Source: Gaeumannomyces sp. JS-464 (taxonomy: Eukaryota > Ascomycota > Sordariomycetes > Magnaporthales > Magnaporthaceae). From it: a stretch of DNA of 64,000 nt. The position numbers were made by a program, and so were the translations under genes. The stretch covers positions 372,001 to 436,000 of the forward strand of contig NGZR01000001.1 in the NCBI GenBank assembly GCA_002197995.1. Reading direction: 5' to 3'. The notes below the pieces were generated by a model. The model saw only the letters and a list, made by a program, of their open reading frames with translations. It did no database searches and was not told where the DNA came from. Shown in pieces: positions 35,988 to 47,404 of the stretch (position 1 is the first letter of the stretch; every line of letters starts with the position of its first letter).

Positions 35988-36361
35988 TAACGTGGTTTAT
36001 TAGTAAGTAAACCATATTAGCGAGTGGGCCACTTACAAATGCATATAAAAAACGTTAGTGCACTTCGTTCAATTTACGGTAAATCTTTTTAAAAATTTAA
36101 TCAGTTATTACTAAACATATTTCTTATATAAAAAAAAATTTCCGGATTTTTATTATTACTTCTTTTAGGTTAGTTTATAATACTGTGTAATATATTATGC
36201 TTGTTTTGCTTAATAACTAAGTTAATTTAAAAGAAGTAATAATAAAAATTTAAAATTTTTTTTTTTACATAAGAAATATAGTTAATAATAACTGGTTAAA
36301 TATTTAAAAAAAATTTACCCTAAATTAAACGAATTGCACCGTCGTTTTTTATATGCATTTG

Positions 36362-36827
36362 TATTACGACCAGCCAGCAAGCTCCTGGAAAAGGGGGAGC
36401 CCCACAAAGGTAAGCAAACACACGGGGTACACACGTTACCCCGCACCCACTTTACGTAACTTAAAAGGTAATATATCCGATACGGACATAACAAATAGGG
36501 TGCTAAAAAGCGGGTAATATATTTGCTACGAACATATTAAACATAGCATTTTAAACCAAATAATATATTTGCCATAAACATATTAAATATATCACCCAAC
36601 TCGCCAGGAAAGCGGCCAATATAAAAGGAAGGGTTTCCTACCGTCCTAAATAGTTTTTAACTAAAGCTTCGGTATTAATTAATTTAAATTAGTTCCCAAA
36701 CATCTCTTAAAGCAAGCAATTAAATCGTTTTTTTTTAATTACGTGTCCTTTTGCAAACCAGCTCGGTAATATTGTTTTATCCCCCTTTAAAGTGCCCTAC
36801 CTTAAAAACAAACATCTAATTGTAACA
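36362..36827 (+). repeat. 5' LTR of element C
   Basis: Starts TATTACGACCAGCCAGCAAG (TG mutated to TA) and ends AATTGTAACA. It contains CATATTAAA/ATATATCC repeats in U3 and the TCGGTATTAATTAATTTAAA block. Followed by TTTTAACTAATCTTATTTAA, a conserved leader that may serve as primer site. Confidence 0.88.
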
Positions 36828-36849
36828 TTTTAACTAATCTTATTTAACA

Positions 36850-38300
36850 CGTCGTTAAAAAAAATGCGGCTATAGCAAATAGCAGCAAAAAAAACTAAAA
36901 AGGAAGAAATTACGGTTTTTACCTTTAACGGTATTAAATACGGCCTGGAAAAAGCTATAAACACGGCCAGCCTTTTTAAATTTATAACAAACGAGATCGC
37001 TAAAAGCTAAACCGAAATAAAGCAATTTATTACGAAGTTAATAATCCTTTAAAGCACTTATCGCAATCCGAACGTACAAGTTCCCGTCCCCGGACCTTTA
37101 CGAAAGGGAAGATGGCAAATTTAAAACGTTTTTTACAAAATGCAAAAGCTACTTTAAATTTTACAAATAGTAGTTTGTAAACGAAAAGCAAAAAGTCGTT
37201 TACGTTGTTACCAGGCTGGACGGCAAAGTAAAAAAATGGGTTTAACCGACTTAAAGCGATTATTTTAAAGGATATAAAAAAAGCTAAAAAAAAACTATTA
37301 AAATCATTTTCGCCAATTTCGAAACTTTTTTAAAAAAAAAAAAAGGTTAAAAAAGTGTTCGGAATAATTAATAAAACCTAAATCGCCAAAAAAGATTTAC
37401 TAGCGCTTAAATAATAAAAAGCCGCGGCTAAATACGTTACGAACTTTTAACGGATTAGTATTAAATTTAATTAAAATAACGTTACGCTAATACTGCATTT
37501 TTATAACGGATTGCGCGAAAACCTAAAAAATAAACTCATAAAGCAAGGTCGCCCCGAATTTTTTACGGATTACGTTAAAAACGCGGTCCGCATTAGTAAT
37601 AAATTGTAGGAACGAAAATAAGAAAAAAAGGATATAGTTTTAAAAATGCGGTATAAAATAACAAAACCAATTAAAACAAAGCTAGGTAATAATTTATTAC
37701 GGTTTATAAAACGCATTTAAGCTTTATAAACTTTAATGCGGGAGCCGCTTATTAGCAATAAAAGTAGTAAAAAAAGCAAAAGCAAAACCCGAAAAACGGG
37801 AAATGCTTTAAATACGGTTAAACCGGCTACATTAAAATAAACAGCTTTTAACGGAATAATAACCGCCAAATAACCAACTTTTAACGAACGTAAAAAAGCC
37901 CGACATAAAAAGAATTATGCTTTAAATCGGCGTTTAGCTGGACGTGCTGTTATAACGAACTATATGCTACATATTAATTCGATAAAAAGGTTACCGGATA
38001 GTACTTTCGAAAACTATAAAGCATCGCTATATTTAAAACTATTAAAATCGAGTACGATAACGAAGGCGAATAACGTATTACCCCCGGATTTACGAACTTA
38101 AAAAAAAGTAACGACATTTATCGCTAAATTTAAAAAGGGGTAACTTTAATAAGCGATTCGAAAAAAGGAAAAGCTCGAAAAAAGCTTTTAAACTAAACAT
38201 ACCTTTTTCGAAAGTCGAAAAATTTCGATACCGACGTAAAAATGGAATAAAACGAGCTAAACGTTACCACTGCCTAATTTTGGGAATACGCGAAGTCCGT
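36850..38300 (+). pseudogene. gypsy Gag relic of element C
   Basis: From about 36,900: EITVFTFNGIKYGLEKAINT, TASLFKFITNEIAKS, then at 37,075-37,240 VPVPGPLRKGRWQI with KCKSYFKFYK and RLDGKVKKWV. A zinc-knuckle remnant with KCFKYG lies near 37,805. The same modules occur in B, D and H. Interrupted by many stops. Confidence 0.8.
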
Positions 38301-38599
38301 ATAAAATAGCGCCAACCGCGAACCTTCCGTATTACTACTTTACGAAAGTTCGACTAATAGGAAACATTAGCACGTCCTTACGCCATTTAACGTTTTAAAG
38401 TGCTTTTAAAACGTTAAAGTTCCAAAATACCTAAATAGCCAGTTATGCCACGCCACCCCGGCAGAAAAAAATAACGGCCAACCCTTATTATAATTTAATA
38501 ACTAGTAAAAAATTAAATACGTTAATTACCGGTTTAACGATATAAAAGAGCTAAATAGGGCTACGTTAAACCCCGAAAATCACTTTAACGTTAATTTAA

Positions 38600-41500
38600 A
38601 ACATTTTAAACATTTGCACGTTTTTTAAGCAAAATGCATTTATAAAAAGTGTAAATTTCATTTACAATTTAAATTTAAATAGGATTTTTTCCCACGAAAA
38701 TTAAAAAACGAGTTTAAAATTAAACCCCGTTTGATATTCCAATTGCCACGGTGGGAACCAATTTAAATCGGCAAATTTACCGAAATTTTTAAACTTAACG
38801 AACGGTACCCGATATTATACGTTATTAAAACGCTCGGTTAGGAAAAATGCGAAATTGTAAAATGCAAAAAGCATATAGCATAAAAAGCGGAAATTTAATA
38901 TTAAAAAATCGCGTAAGCGTACGTTCCGTTTAACCCGGATAAAAAACGAACGTACGGTATTCGTTCCTTTTATTAAAAAATTAAAAAAACCACCCGAGTA
39001 AAAAGCACGAAATGCGAGGCGAAACCGATAAAACCTTCGCGATAGCAAAATTAAATCGACCGTACAATTTATTAACGTTTCGAATGAAATATTAAAAGAA
39101 AAAGGTTAAAATAATAATCGATTGCGAAATATAAAACAATTATATATCGCTATAAACGGTTAAACGGTATAAAATCCTTATAAAACGGAAACGCTAACCG
39201 TATTAATTAAAAACGGTCGAAAAAATGCTTATCGTTTATAATAAAAGATAAATCGACCGAAAAATACAATTAATAACATTACGCACCCGGAATAAGGAAA
39301 ACGTTATTATTATATTAAACGAATTGGATATAAAAAAAAGAAAAGTTATTTACGCAATTTTTTAATTTAAAAAAAATAACTTATAAATAAATTCGGTTAT
39401 TGGTTAAATTTAATAGGAAAAGCTATAAATAATTAAAACGGGTTACTAATTTTAAACTTTAAACCGTAAATATAAAAAGTAATAAAAGGAGGTTATAACG
39501 GTAACGGGATTTAGCAATCCATTTTTGCATTTAATATTAACAAATACACGATTATTTAAAATGGAAAGCGATTAAATCGATTTAATTAACGTTAAAAAGC
39601 GGCTCGCGAATGGTTTAAAAAAATACGATAAATACGAAAAATTATTTAAAAAAAAAAAATTAAAAACGGTATTTCCCGAATATAAACCGTTCGATTTAAA
39701 AATTAAATTTAAATTAAAAACGCAATTTAAATATTAAAAGCTATATTAATTTAGCCCCCGGTAATAGGAAGTGTTAAAAAAAGAATTAAGAAAAAACTTA
39801 CAAAAAGGATATATTAAACCTTTTGATTTTTTAATAAAATACGGGATTTTATAAAAAAAAACGGAACGAAGCGAATATGCCTTAACTACCGCCCGTTAAA
39901 TAAGGCCACGATTAAAAATCGATATATTTTACTTTTTATTAACGAGCTACGAAATAAGCTCGGTAAAACCTAGTATTTTACGGTTTTAAATTTACGAAAA
40001 GCTTATAATTTAATACAAATTAAAAAAAGCTAAAAATGGTTAATAGCTTTTAAAATAAAGCTTAAATGCTACAAATTTTTAGTAATAACTTTTAGCTTTA
40101 TTAACGCACTAATTACGTTTTAAAAAATAATTAACTATATATTGCGAAAATACTTTAACGTTTTCGTTTTCGCGTATTTAGACAATATTTTATTTTTTTC
40201 GAAAACGATAAAAAAGCATAAATAATATATATTTAAAATGCTTTAAAAGCTGCTTAACGTAAAACTTTTTATTAAATTAAAAAAGTACGAATAGCGTATA
40301 TAAAAAGTTACTTTTTTAAGGTTTATAATATATATTAGGACAAATTTGCATAAATTTTAAAAAAATCGAAAAAGTTAAAAAATGGCTTATATTTAAAAAC
40401 GGTACGAAAATACGAAAGTTTTTAAATTTTTTAAACTTTTATAAACGGTTTATTCGTGGTTATAGCAAAATCGCTATACCATTTACGAATTTACTAAAAA
40501 TAACCACTAGTTTTATTAAAAAAAAGCAAAAATAAAAAGCTTTTAAGCAATTACGGGACGCCGTAATAAAAAAACCAATGTTAGCATTCCCGGATTTAAA
40601 AAACCTTTCGAAACGAAACCGACGCGTTGGATTACGCGATCGGTAGCTAATTTGGATAACGAAACGACTAAAAGCGGTATATACCTTTATACATTTTTTT
40701 TCGCAAAAGTTAAATAAACATAAATTAAATTACCAAATCCATAATAAAAAACTTTTAATAATTATCCGAGCATTTAAAAAGTGGCGACCACACTTTTATA
40801 AAGCTAAATATTAAATTATATATATATAAATTATAAAAACCTAACATATTTTACTATTAGCAAAATTTTAAATAAACGACAAATTCGTTAAAATAAGTTT
40901 TTGCAAAATTACAACATTTGAATTAAATACCGGAAAGGGTCGAAAAACGGCCGGGCGGACGTTTTAAACTAATAACCGAACTATTAGGTTATCATACTTA
41001 AAAAAAATACGGGTAATCTTAGCGGAAAAACCAAACGGATTTTTAATCCCGGCATAAAAAATATTCGTTAAAACGGTTTAATAGGAAAAAATGTAAACCT
41101 TAAAAAAAATTTAACAAATTTATAACCGGTTAACATATAACGTGGTTCACAAGTGAGCGACACACATAAGCGAGCGACACATTAGCAAAATGCATATTAA
41201 ATAGCGTTTTTTTACAATTAAATAACTCGCTTAATTTAAAGCCAAATTTAACAAGATTTTTAATACTTGTATGCAATTACATAGTAAATTTAATTTAATT
41301 TTCCCGGATTTTTATTATTACCTTTTTAGGGTTAAATTTGCAAAATTATATAAAAATGCACAGTGTTTTCCACAGTGTTTAAAACTAACCCTAAAATGGT
41401 AATAATAAAAATCCGAGGAAATTAAATTAAATTTATTAGGTAATTGCATACAAGTATTAAAAATTTTGTTAAATTTAGCTTTAAATTGGCCGAAGTAATA

Positions 41501-42760
41501 AGGGTGTCGAAAATCGCGTTTAATATGCATTTTGCCGGTGTGTCGCTCGCTTATGTGTGTCGCTCATTTGTGAACCACGTTAGCTATTAAAACGTAACCA
41601 AAACGTGGAAGCGGTTATAATAAGATTATAAATTCGCGAAAACTCGAGCTAAAATATAAAACGCAATAAAAAATTGCGAAAGCTGTGTTAAAAACAAAGC
41701 TAATAAGCATAAGCCATATAAGCCTTTATAACCTTTGCTAGCATTTAACAAAGTATAGCAAAAAGTTATTATAAATTTCGTTATTAAACTTTTTTAATTT
41801 AAAAAACCGATAACTGGAGTTAAATCTAACAATATATTGGTAATAATAAATAGGGTTACCAAATATGCTTTATTTTTACTATATAAAAAAAACAGTAACG
41901 TTATAAAATTGGCGTAAGTTTTTATTAAACACGTAATAGCGGAATACGGTAACGCCGAACCGCTTAATTACGGATAAAAATAACTTATTTATAAGCAAGT
42001 TTTAAAAAAGGCTTATAAATAGGCTAAAAGCAAAAACACTTTTTATTTACAATTTACCATTTTTAAATAAATGGATAAATAAGGCGGACAAACCAAACTA
42101 TGGAATAGTATTTACGTTATTACGTTAATTATAAATAAAATAATTAGGTATAATTACTTTTTATAGCTTAATTCGCTTATAACAATTTAATTTATAAAAG
42201 CATAAAAATTACACCGTTTTATACGAACTACGGGTTTACGCCCATAGCGTATAAAAAACCTAAAATAGGGAAATATGCTTTAACAGCGGAAATATAAATA
42301 ACGAAATTTACTAAATTATATAAATACTTTTAAACAAAACTAAAAAAGTTACGATACCGCATAACTATTTAAACAAAAAAAAAATCGAAAAACCGACTTT
42401 TAAAAAAGGAAATAACGTTTATCTTTTTTAACGCAATATTAAAACAAAACGACTAAGCGATAAATTAAACCATAAAAAACTAAACCCTTTTAAAATTCTA
42501 AAAAAAATATTTAAACGTAAATTACAAACTTCGGTTACCACCGATTATAAAATCCCACCCGGTTTTTTACGTTTTTTATTTAAATTAGCATTACTTAGTT
42601 TGGAATTAAACAATTTAATAAAGGTTAAACCGGAAAACAAGTATAAAATCGAAAAAGTTTTAAATTATAAGCTAAAAAATAAGCTTAAAAAATACCTAAT
42701 TAAGTGGAAAAGGTACGGTTACGAAAAAAACACGTGGGAAAAAACGAATTTAAAAAATTG
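38600..42760 (+). pseudogene. gypsy Pol relic of element C
   Basis: RT blocks at 39,850-40,200: ALTTAR near NYRPLNKATIKNRYIL-type reading, FTVLNLRKAYNLIQIKK (motif A), FVFAYLDNILFFS (YLDD turned into YLDN). RNase H entry near 40,570-40,640 (KPMLAFPDLK, then DALDYAI-like). Integrase from 41,600 to about 42,330, and chromodomain at 42,640-42,760 (KIEKVLNYKLK, YLIKWKRYGYEKNTWEK). The integrase/RNase H linker is interrupted at 41,138 by the foldback MITE. Confidence 0.87.
41140..41580 (-). mobile_element. 441-bp foldback MITE, copy 2
   Basis: TA at 41138-41139 and 41581-41582. Compared by eye with copy 1 in reverse complement, I find only two differences, both of the C-to-T/G-to-A type. It lies inside the pol gene of element C, so it jumped after element C arrived. 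It contains the same hairpin arms and the same 70-codon frame on the minus strand (41530-41318). Confidence 0.92.
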
Positions 42761-42885
42761 CTAAAAAGCTTTATAAAAATATTTGCAAAAAAATTACAAA
42801 AAGGTTAACTAGTAAAAGGACGGAAAAATAACGATCTTTTTTAAAAATACCCGTTATATTTTTTTAAAAAAAATCGCTAATCCTT

Positions 42886-42958
42886 TTAACCTAGCTGGAA
42901 ATCGAACCCGAAACTTATAAAATGGGTGTTATAAATAATACCGTTTTACAATTTGGTT
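42886..42958 (-). tRNA. tRNA-like sequence 1 in element C (degenerate)
   Basis: Minus strand: AACCAAATTG start, A box remnant TTGTAAAACGGT, B box GGGTTCGATTTCC intact, end TAGGTTA. Corresponds to the E copy at 31248-31320. No anticodon is assigned. Confidence 0.5.
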
Positions 42959-43094
42959 AAAAAAAGCAGCACTTATTAAAACTAAGCAAAGCAAAAGGGT
43001 TTATTACAAACGGTTAAGTAGTAAAACGAAAAAAAAAGGGAAAGCTTTATACAGATTTACTCGCCGTTAAAAACGATAAGCAAATCCGCATAAA

Positions 43095-43165
43095 TGCACC
43101 CGGCAGGAATTAAACTTATAACTTTTGCAGAAATTTAAAAGCGGTACCCGTTATACTACAAATTC
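43095..43165 (-). tRNA. tRNA-like sequence 2 in element C
   Basis: Minus strand, 71 nt: acceptor GAATTTG (GAACCCG after RIP) against an intact CGGGTGC, A box TAGTATAACGGG, T-arm AAGTTTAATTCCTGC. Same tRNA type as 31458-31528. Confidence 0.58.
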
Positions 43166-43269
43166 GAAGAAACAAATTAGCAAAAATAATCCTTACCGGG
43201 GTTAAAAAAGGTAAACAGGTCCAGGTTAAAATTAACTTTAAAAGCTTACTAGTTAAAAAAAGCGGCAAA

Positions 43270-43734
43270 AGCTACGAATGGTTTGGATTGCGAGGTAACC
43301 CGGCGAGCCTCCCGGTCGGCCCCTTCCCGTTCGATACGTTCCAATTCCTTTACAAAGTTAATACCACGGCGGATCGCACGCGTAAGCTTTTTACGCTATT
43401 ATGTCTTTTATTTCCGCAAACGCTCGATTTTAGCGTTTACGGAACGACGCTCCTCCTTCGCAACTTTTAACTCCGCTTTTACGCGGGCGTGCTAAGCACT
43501 GTAAATACGGAAATGCTTAAACGAGGGCCCTAAAATGTTATAACGCGAACGACCGTAACGAACGCACCGTTCGTAGCGAAAATGGTTCGCGGGAAACGCA
43601 TTACAACGGGTAAAGCCGTCGGGTTTACAATTGGAATAAAAAGGTATAAAAACGGTAATACGGATAATAAAAGAAAAGAAATTATCGCGACGAACAATCG
43701 AAATCGTAAAAAACGACGGTTTTCGTTTTTGCAT
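43270..43734 (-). pseudogene. antisense CxxC/coiled-coil ORF of gypsy element C
   Basis: Open from 43734 to 43492 on the minus strand: GFTRCNAFPANHFRYERCVR, then YGRSRYNILG. Where elements A and B have Cys, this copy has Tyr at two sites (TGC to TAC, a RIP change), so the paired CxxC arrangement can be traced. After a stop the frame continues HARVKAELKVAKEERRSV, IERLRK and AIRRGINFVKELERIERE, the charged helix. It is antisense to the element, between the tRNA-like sequence and the 3' LTR. Confidence 0.7.
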
Positions 43735-43863
43735 TTAACTAAACATTTTATTAAAAACGAAAAAAGGACGGGAAAATAGTAAAAAAAGAAAGTATTTACT
43801 ATTAATAAGGAAAGGGGATAGCAAATATGGCTAACGGGATTTAGCTTAGAAAGGGAAACCTAG

Positions 43864-44328
43864 TATTACGACTAGCTAGCAAGCTTTTAAAAAAGGGGGA
43901 GCTTTATAAAAGTAAGTAAACACACGAGGAACATACGTTACCCCGCACCCACTTTACGTAATTTAAAAAGTAATATGTCCGATACGGATATAGCAAATAG
44001 GGTGCTAAAAAAAGGTTAATATATTTGCTACGAATATATTAAATATAACACCCTAAACTAAATAATATGTTTATTATAAAAATATTAAATATACTACCCA
44101 ATTCGCAAAGAAAGCGGCTAATATAAAAAGGAAAGGTTTTTTACCGTCCTAAATAGTTTTTAACTAAGGTTTCGGCATTAATTAATTTAAGTTAGCTTTT
44201 AAGCATTTTTTAAAGCAAGCAATTAAATCTTTTTTTTAATTACGTGTCTTTTTACAAACCAGCCCGGTAATATTATCCTATTTTCCCCTAAAGTGCTTTA
44301 CTTTAAAAGCAAACTTTTAATTGTAACA
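43864..44328 (+). repeat. 3' LTR of element C
   Basis: 465 bp, starts TATTACGACTAGCTAGCAAG after AGAAAGGGAAACC and ends AATTGTAACA. Clearly the partner of 36362-36827. Most differences between the two are transitions, as expected for independent RIP. Confidence 0.88.
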
Positions 44329-44396
44329 ATTTACAAGTGGCCTATTCGCTAATATGGTCCACTTACTAATAAACCACGTTATATATTTTTATATTA

Positions 44397-46298
44397 TTTT
44401 ACAATTAAAAGTTTTATTTTTACGGGAAAGCGTTTTAAAAAAGGTTTAAATAGTAATAAAAACGGGCGTTGTTAAAAAAGCTTTAAAGTTTTAAAAAAAC
44501 AATTTTTAATTGCTTGCTTTAAAAAATGCTTAAAAATTAACTTAAATTAACTAATATTAAAGTTTTAATCGAACTATTTTTATAAAAAAATCCTTTTTAT
44601 TATCGATTTAAATTCCTATAATATTAAAACGAACGCTTTTTTAATATTTCGAATATTAAAATTTTTAAATATTACTTTTAATATTTAAAATATCAAACGT
44701 ATTATTTTTATAAATACGTAACTTTTAACCCGGTACTAAGTATAAATTGATTTTTTTTAATTTACTTTTTTTAATATTCCGTTATTTAATTTTTTATTAT
44801 TTGCCGTTTTAATTGTAAAATTAAAAATAACGCGGGGTTTTTTTTCGTTATTATATTTAAATTTAATAATTTTAAATATAATAATGCTTTATATTTTTCA
44901 GGAAAACCATCTTGTACCTTTTTTATTAAATTAAGATATAACATGTAGCTTTTTATAATAATACGTTTAATTAAACGCTAATTTAAAATATAACTCGTTT
45001 TATACCGGGCTTTTTTACGTTTGTTAAAAGTTAGCTATTTATCGGTTATCGTTTCGTTAAAAGCAATTTGCTTTAATATAATCCAATTAATTGCATTTAA
45101 AATATTTCCCTTTTTTTAAAGTTTACTTTTGTTTTGTTTTTTTTTTATTATTAATACGCGGTTTTTATATTAAAATTTATAAAATTTAAATACGTTTTAT
45201 AAATTATAAATTATTAATATTTAGTTTTTTTCAATTTAATTTATTATTTATATTATATTTTTAAAATTATAGCTTTTTTTATTCTCGTTCGTATAATATA
45301 TTTTTAATATAAATGGCATTTTAAACGTAATTTGTAAAAAAAACTTTAAACGGTTTTACTTTATAAATTCTTTTTTTACCTTTTTTATTATCCGTTATAA
45401 AAATGGAATATTAACGTAGTGTTATTTTAATTAAATTTAATATTAATTTATTAAAAGTTCGCGGCGTATTTTACCGCCGTTTTTTGTTATTTGAAAGCTG
45501 GTAATTCGTTTTTAGCGATTCGGGTTTCGTCGATAATTTCGAACATTTTTCCGACCCTTTTTTTAAAAGTTTCAAAATTAGCGAAAATAAATTTAATAAT
45601 TTTTTAGCTTTTTTTATATTTTTTTTTTAAATAATCGTTTTAAATCAATTTAAAGTATTTTTTTATTTTGCTATTTAATTTAATAATTGCATAAACGACC
45701 TTTTATTTTTCGGTTATAAATTGTTATTTGTAAATTTTAAAATAGCTTTTGCATTTAGTAAAAAACGTTTAAATTTGCCGTTTTTACTTTTATAATGGTT
45801 TAACAAAAGGAATTTATACGCGCGAATTGCGATAAACGTAATTAACACGGTAAATTAAAATAGCGTTAATTTTTCGGTAAATTGCGTTATTTTAGCTTTT
45901 TTTTTTTTTTTTTTTTTAGCAAATTTCGCTATTATTAATTTAAAAAAACGCGTTATATCGGTAATATCGTTAAAATCGAATTTATCGTTATTAAAAACGA
46001 AAATCGTATTTCCTTTTTTTTCGGGCTTTTTATTATTGCTCGTTATATTATATTATTCGGTTTTTTAGTAAAATGTTAAATAGGATTAGTTAAAATGTTA
46101 TAATTAAAAGTTTTATTTTTACGGGAAAACGTTTTAAAAAAGGGTTAAATAATAATAAAAACGGGCGTTATTAAAACGGGGTTTAAAAGTTTAAAAAATA
46201 ACTTTTAATTATTTGCGTTAAAAAACGCTTAAAGTTAATTTAAGTTAATAAATACTAAAGTTTTAATCGAATTATTTATATAAAAATATCCTTTTTAT
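44397..46298 (-). mobile_element. gag-only gypsy derivative H
   Basis: Minus strand. LTR-like sequence is present at both ends: 46096 upward, and 44397 upward to about 44,780, sharing TAAAAGTTTTATTTTTACGG and GGGCGTT phrases plus the inverse of the TCGGCATTA block. Between them only gag is readable. TTTTAACTAATCCTATTTAA (minus strand) follows the 5' LTR. No pol domain is seen in 1.3 kb, so it looks like a non-autonomous deletion derivative. Its 5' LTR is interrupted at 46,300 by pogo P3. Confidence 0.65.
45200..46000 (-). pseudogene. gypsy Gag relic of element H
   Basis: The minus strand matches element B gag (for example the regions around GAAAAACGTTT and TTCGGGTTTCGTCGATAA). Core capsid motif KxKTFFTKCKxYFKFY is recognisable in mutated form near 45,760. 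Confidence 0.65.
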
Positions 46299-47404
46299 TA
46301 ACGTGGTTTATTAGTAAATAACGCACATTAGCGAATAACGCATTTAAACTTAACCATTTAATAATTAACGCGCATGCTAACCTAATAACGCTAGTAATCC
46401 ATTTAAACTATTTAAAACTGTATATATTAAACTTTTTTACTTTTTTTTTAACAAATGCGCATATTGTATTCGGTTTTACCGCAAATGCTATATCGCTAAC
46501 GAATCGCCGTCGCCTTTTTTCCAACCCTTTTTAATCGCGCATTTTTTAATGCATTTATTTATTTAGCGCTTTTTAGTTTAGCATATTTCGTACCTTTTTA
46601 ATAGTAAATAACCTTTTAAATCGGATATTTATTTTTTTAGCCTTTTAGCGTTTACTTAATGCTTTACTCGCCTTTTTAAACGTAAATACCTCGGCTTGGA
46701 AAAGGGCTACCTTATGCATTATCGCTTTCGTTTTTTTTTGCAATTTAGTTTACAACTATTAGCATAAATATTAAAAAGCTATTTTAATAATTGGAAATCC
46801 GAATTTTGCTATATTTAAATTACGAAATTGCTTTTTTAACTATTCGCGGCGTTTTAAAAGTTTAAAATTCGGCGTTATTTAAAAGCTTTTTCGAAAGCGT
46901 TAAAATTCGTAATTTTATATCCAATTTTTCCAAAACTTAATTTGAATTAAAAAAAGCAAAACCAGCTTTTCGAAAGCCTTTTTAAATGTTTTCTTTAGTT
47001 ATAAAATTAAAAAATGCTGCTTTAAATGCCAAAAAAAAACTCGATTTTAATTACGTAATTAACGTATAACTTTATTAAATTTTCGATTTATTAATCGTAC
47101 GTTTTTTTTAATGGGTTAAAACATTTAACGTTAAACGGTTAAAAAAATATAACGAATATAAAAGCATGCAAAACGTAATAATATTATATTTTTAATAATA
47201 AAGTTTAAAATTTGTTAAATAATAACTTTCGTATTCGATTAGCATTAATAAACGATATATTTTTTTTATACGCGATATAATATGTTTATCGAAATTTTAA
47301 ATTTATTTTAAACCGAGCTCGTTCGTAATCCACCCGTTAAAACTCGGTGCGATAATTTAATCGCGTAAAAAGTCAATTTTCGAATACTAATTAAATAAAT
47401 AGTA

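Larger units (their letters stand above)
36362..44328 (+). mobile_element. complete gypsy chromodomain element C
   Basis: Both LTRs (36362-36827 and 43864-44328) and all domains in order: gag, protease region, RT, RNase H, integrase, chromodomain, two tRNA-like sequences, antisense ORF, purine tract. Flanked by ATTTG (36357-36361) and ATTTA (44329-44333), a 5-bp target duplication with one RIP-type difference. Own length is about 7.5 kb once the nested 441-bp MITE is removed. The insertion target was foldback MITE 3. Confidence 0.9.
35990..44379 (+). mobile_element. foldback MITE 3, split by gypsy element C
   Basis: The left arm starts ACGTGGTTTATTAGTAAGTA at 35990 with TA before it. The right arm resumes at 44334 (CAAGTGGCCTATTCG) and ends ACCACGT at 44379, followed by TA. 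Without the 7.97-kb insertion the element is about 418 bp and foldback-shaped, with a central stem around TTTTTATTATTAC near 36,155 and its inverse at 36,235. It is related to, but clearly diverged from, the 441-bp MITE. Confidence 0.85.
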
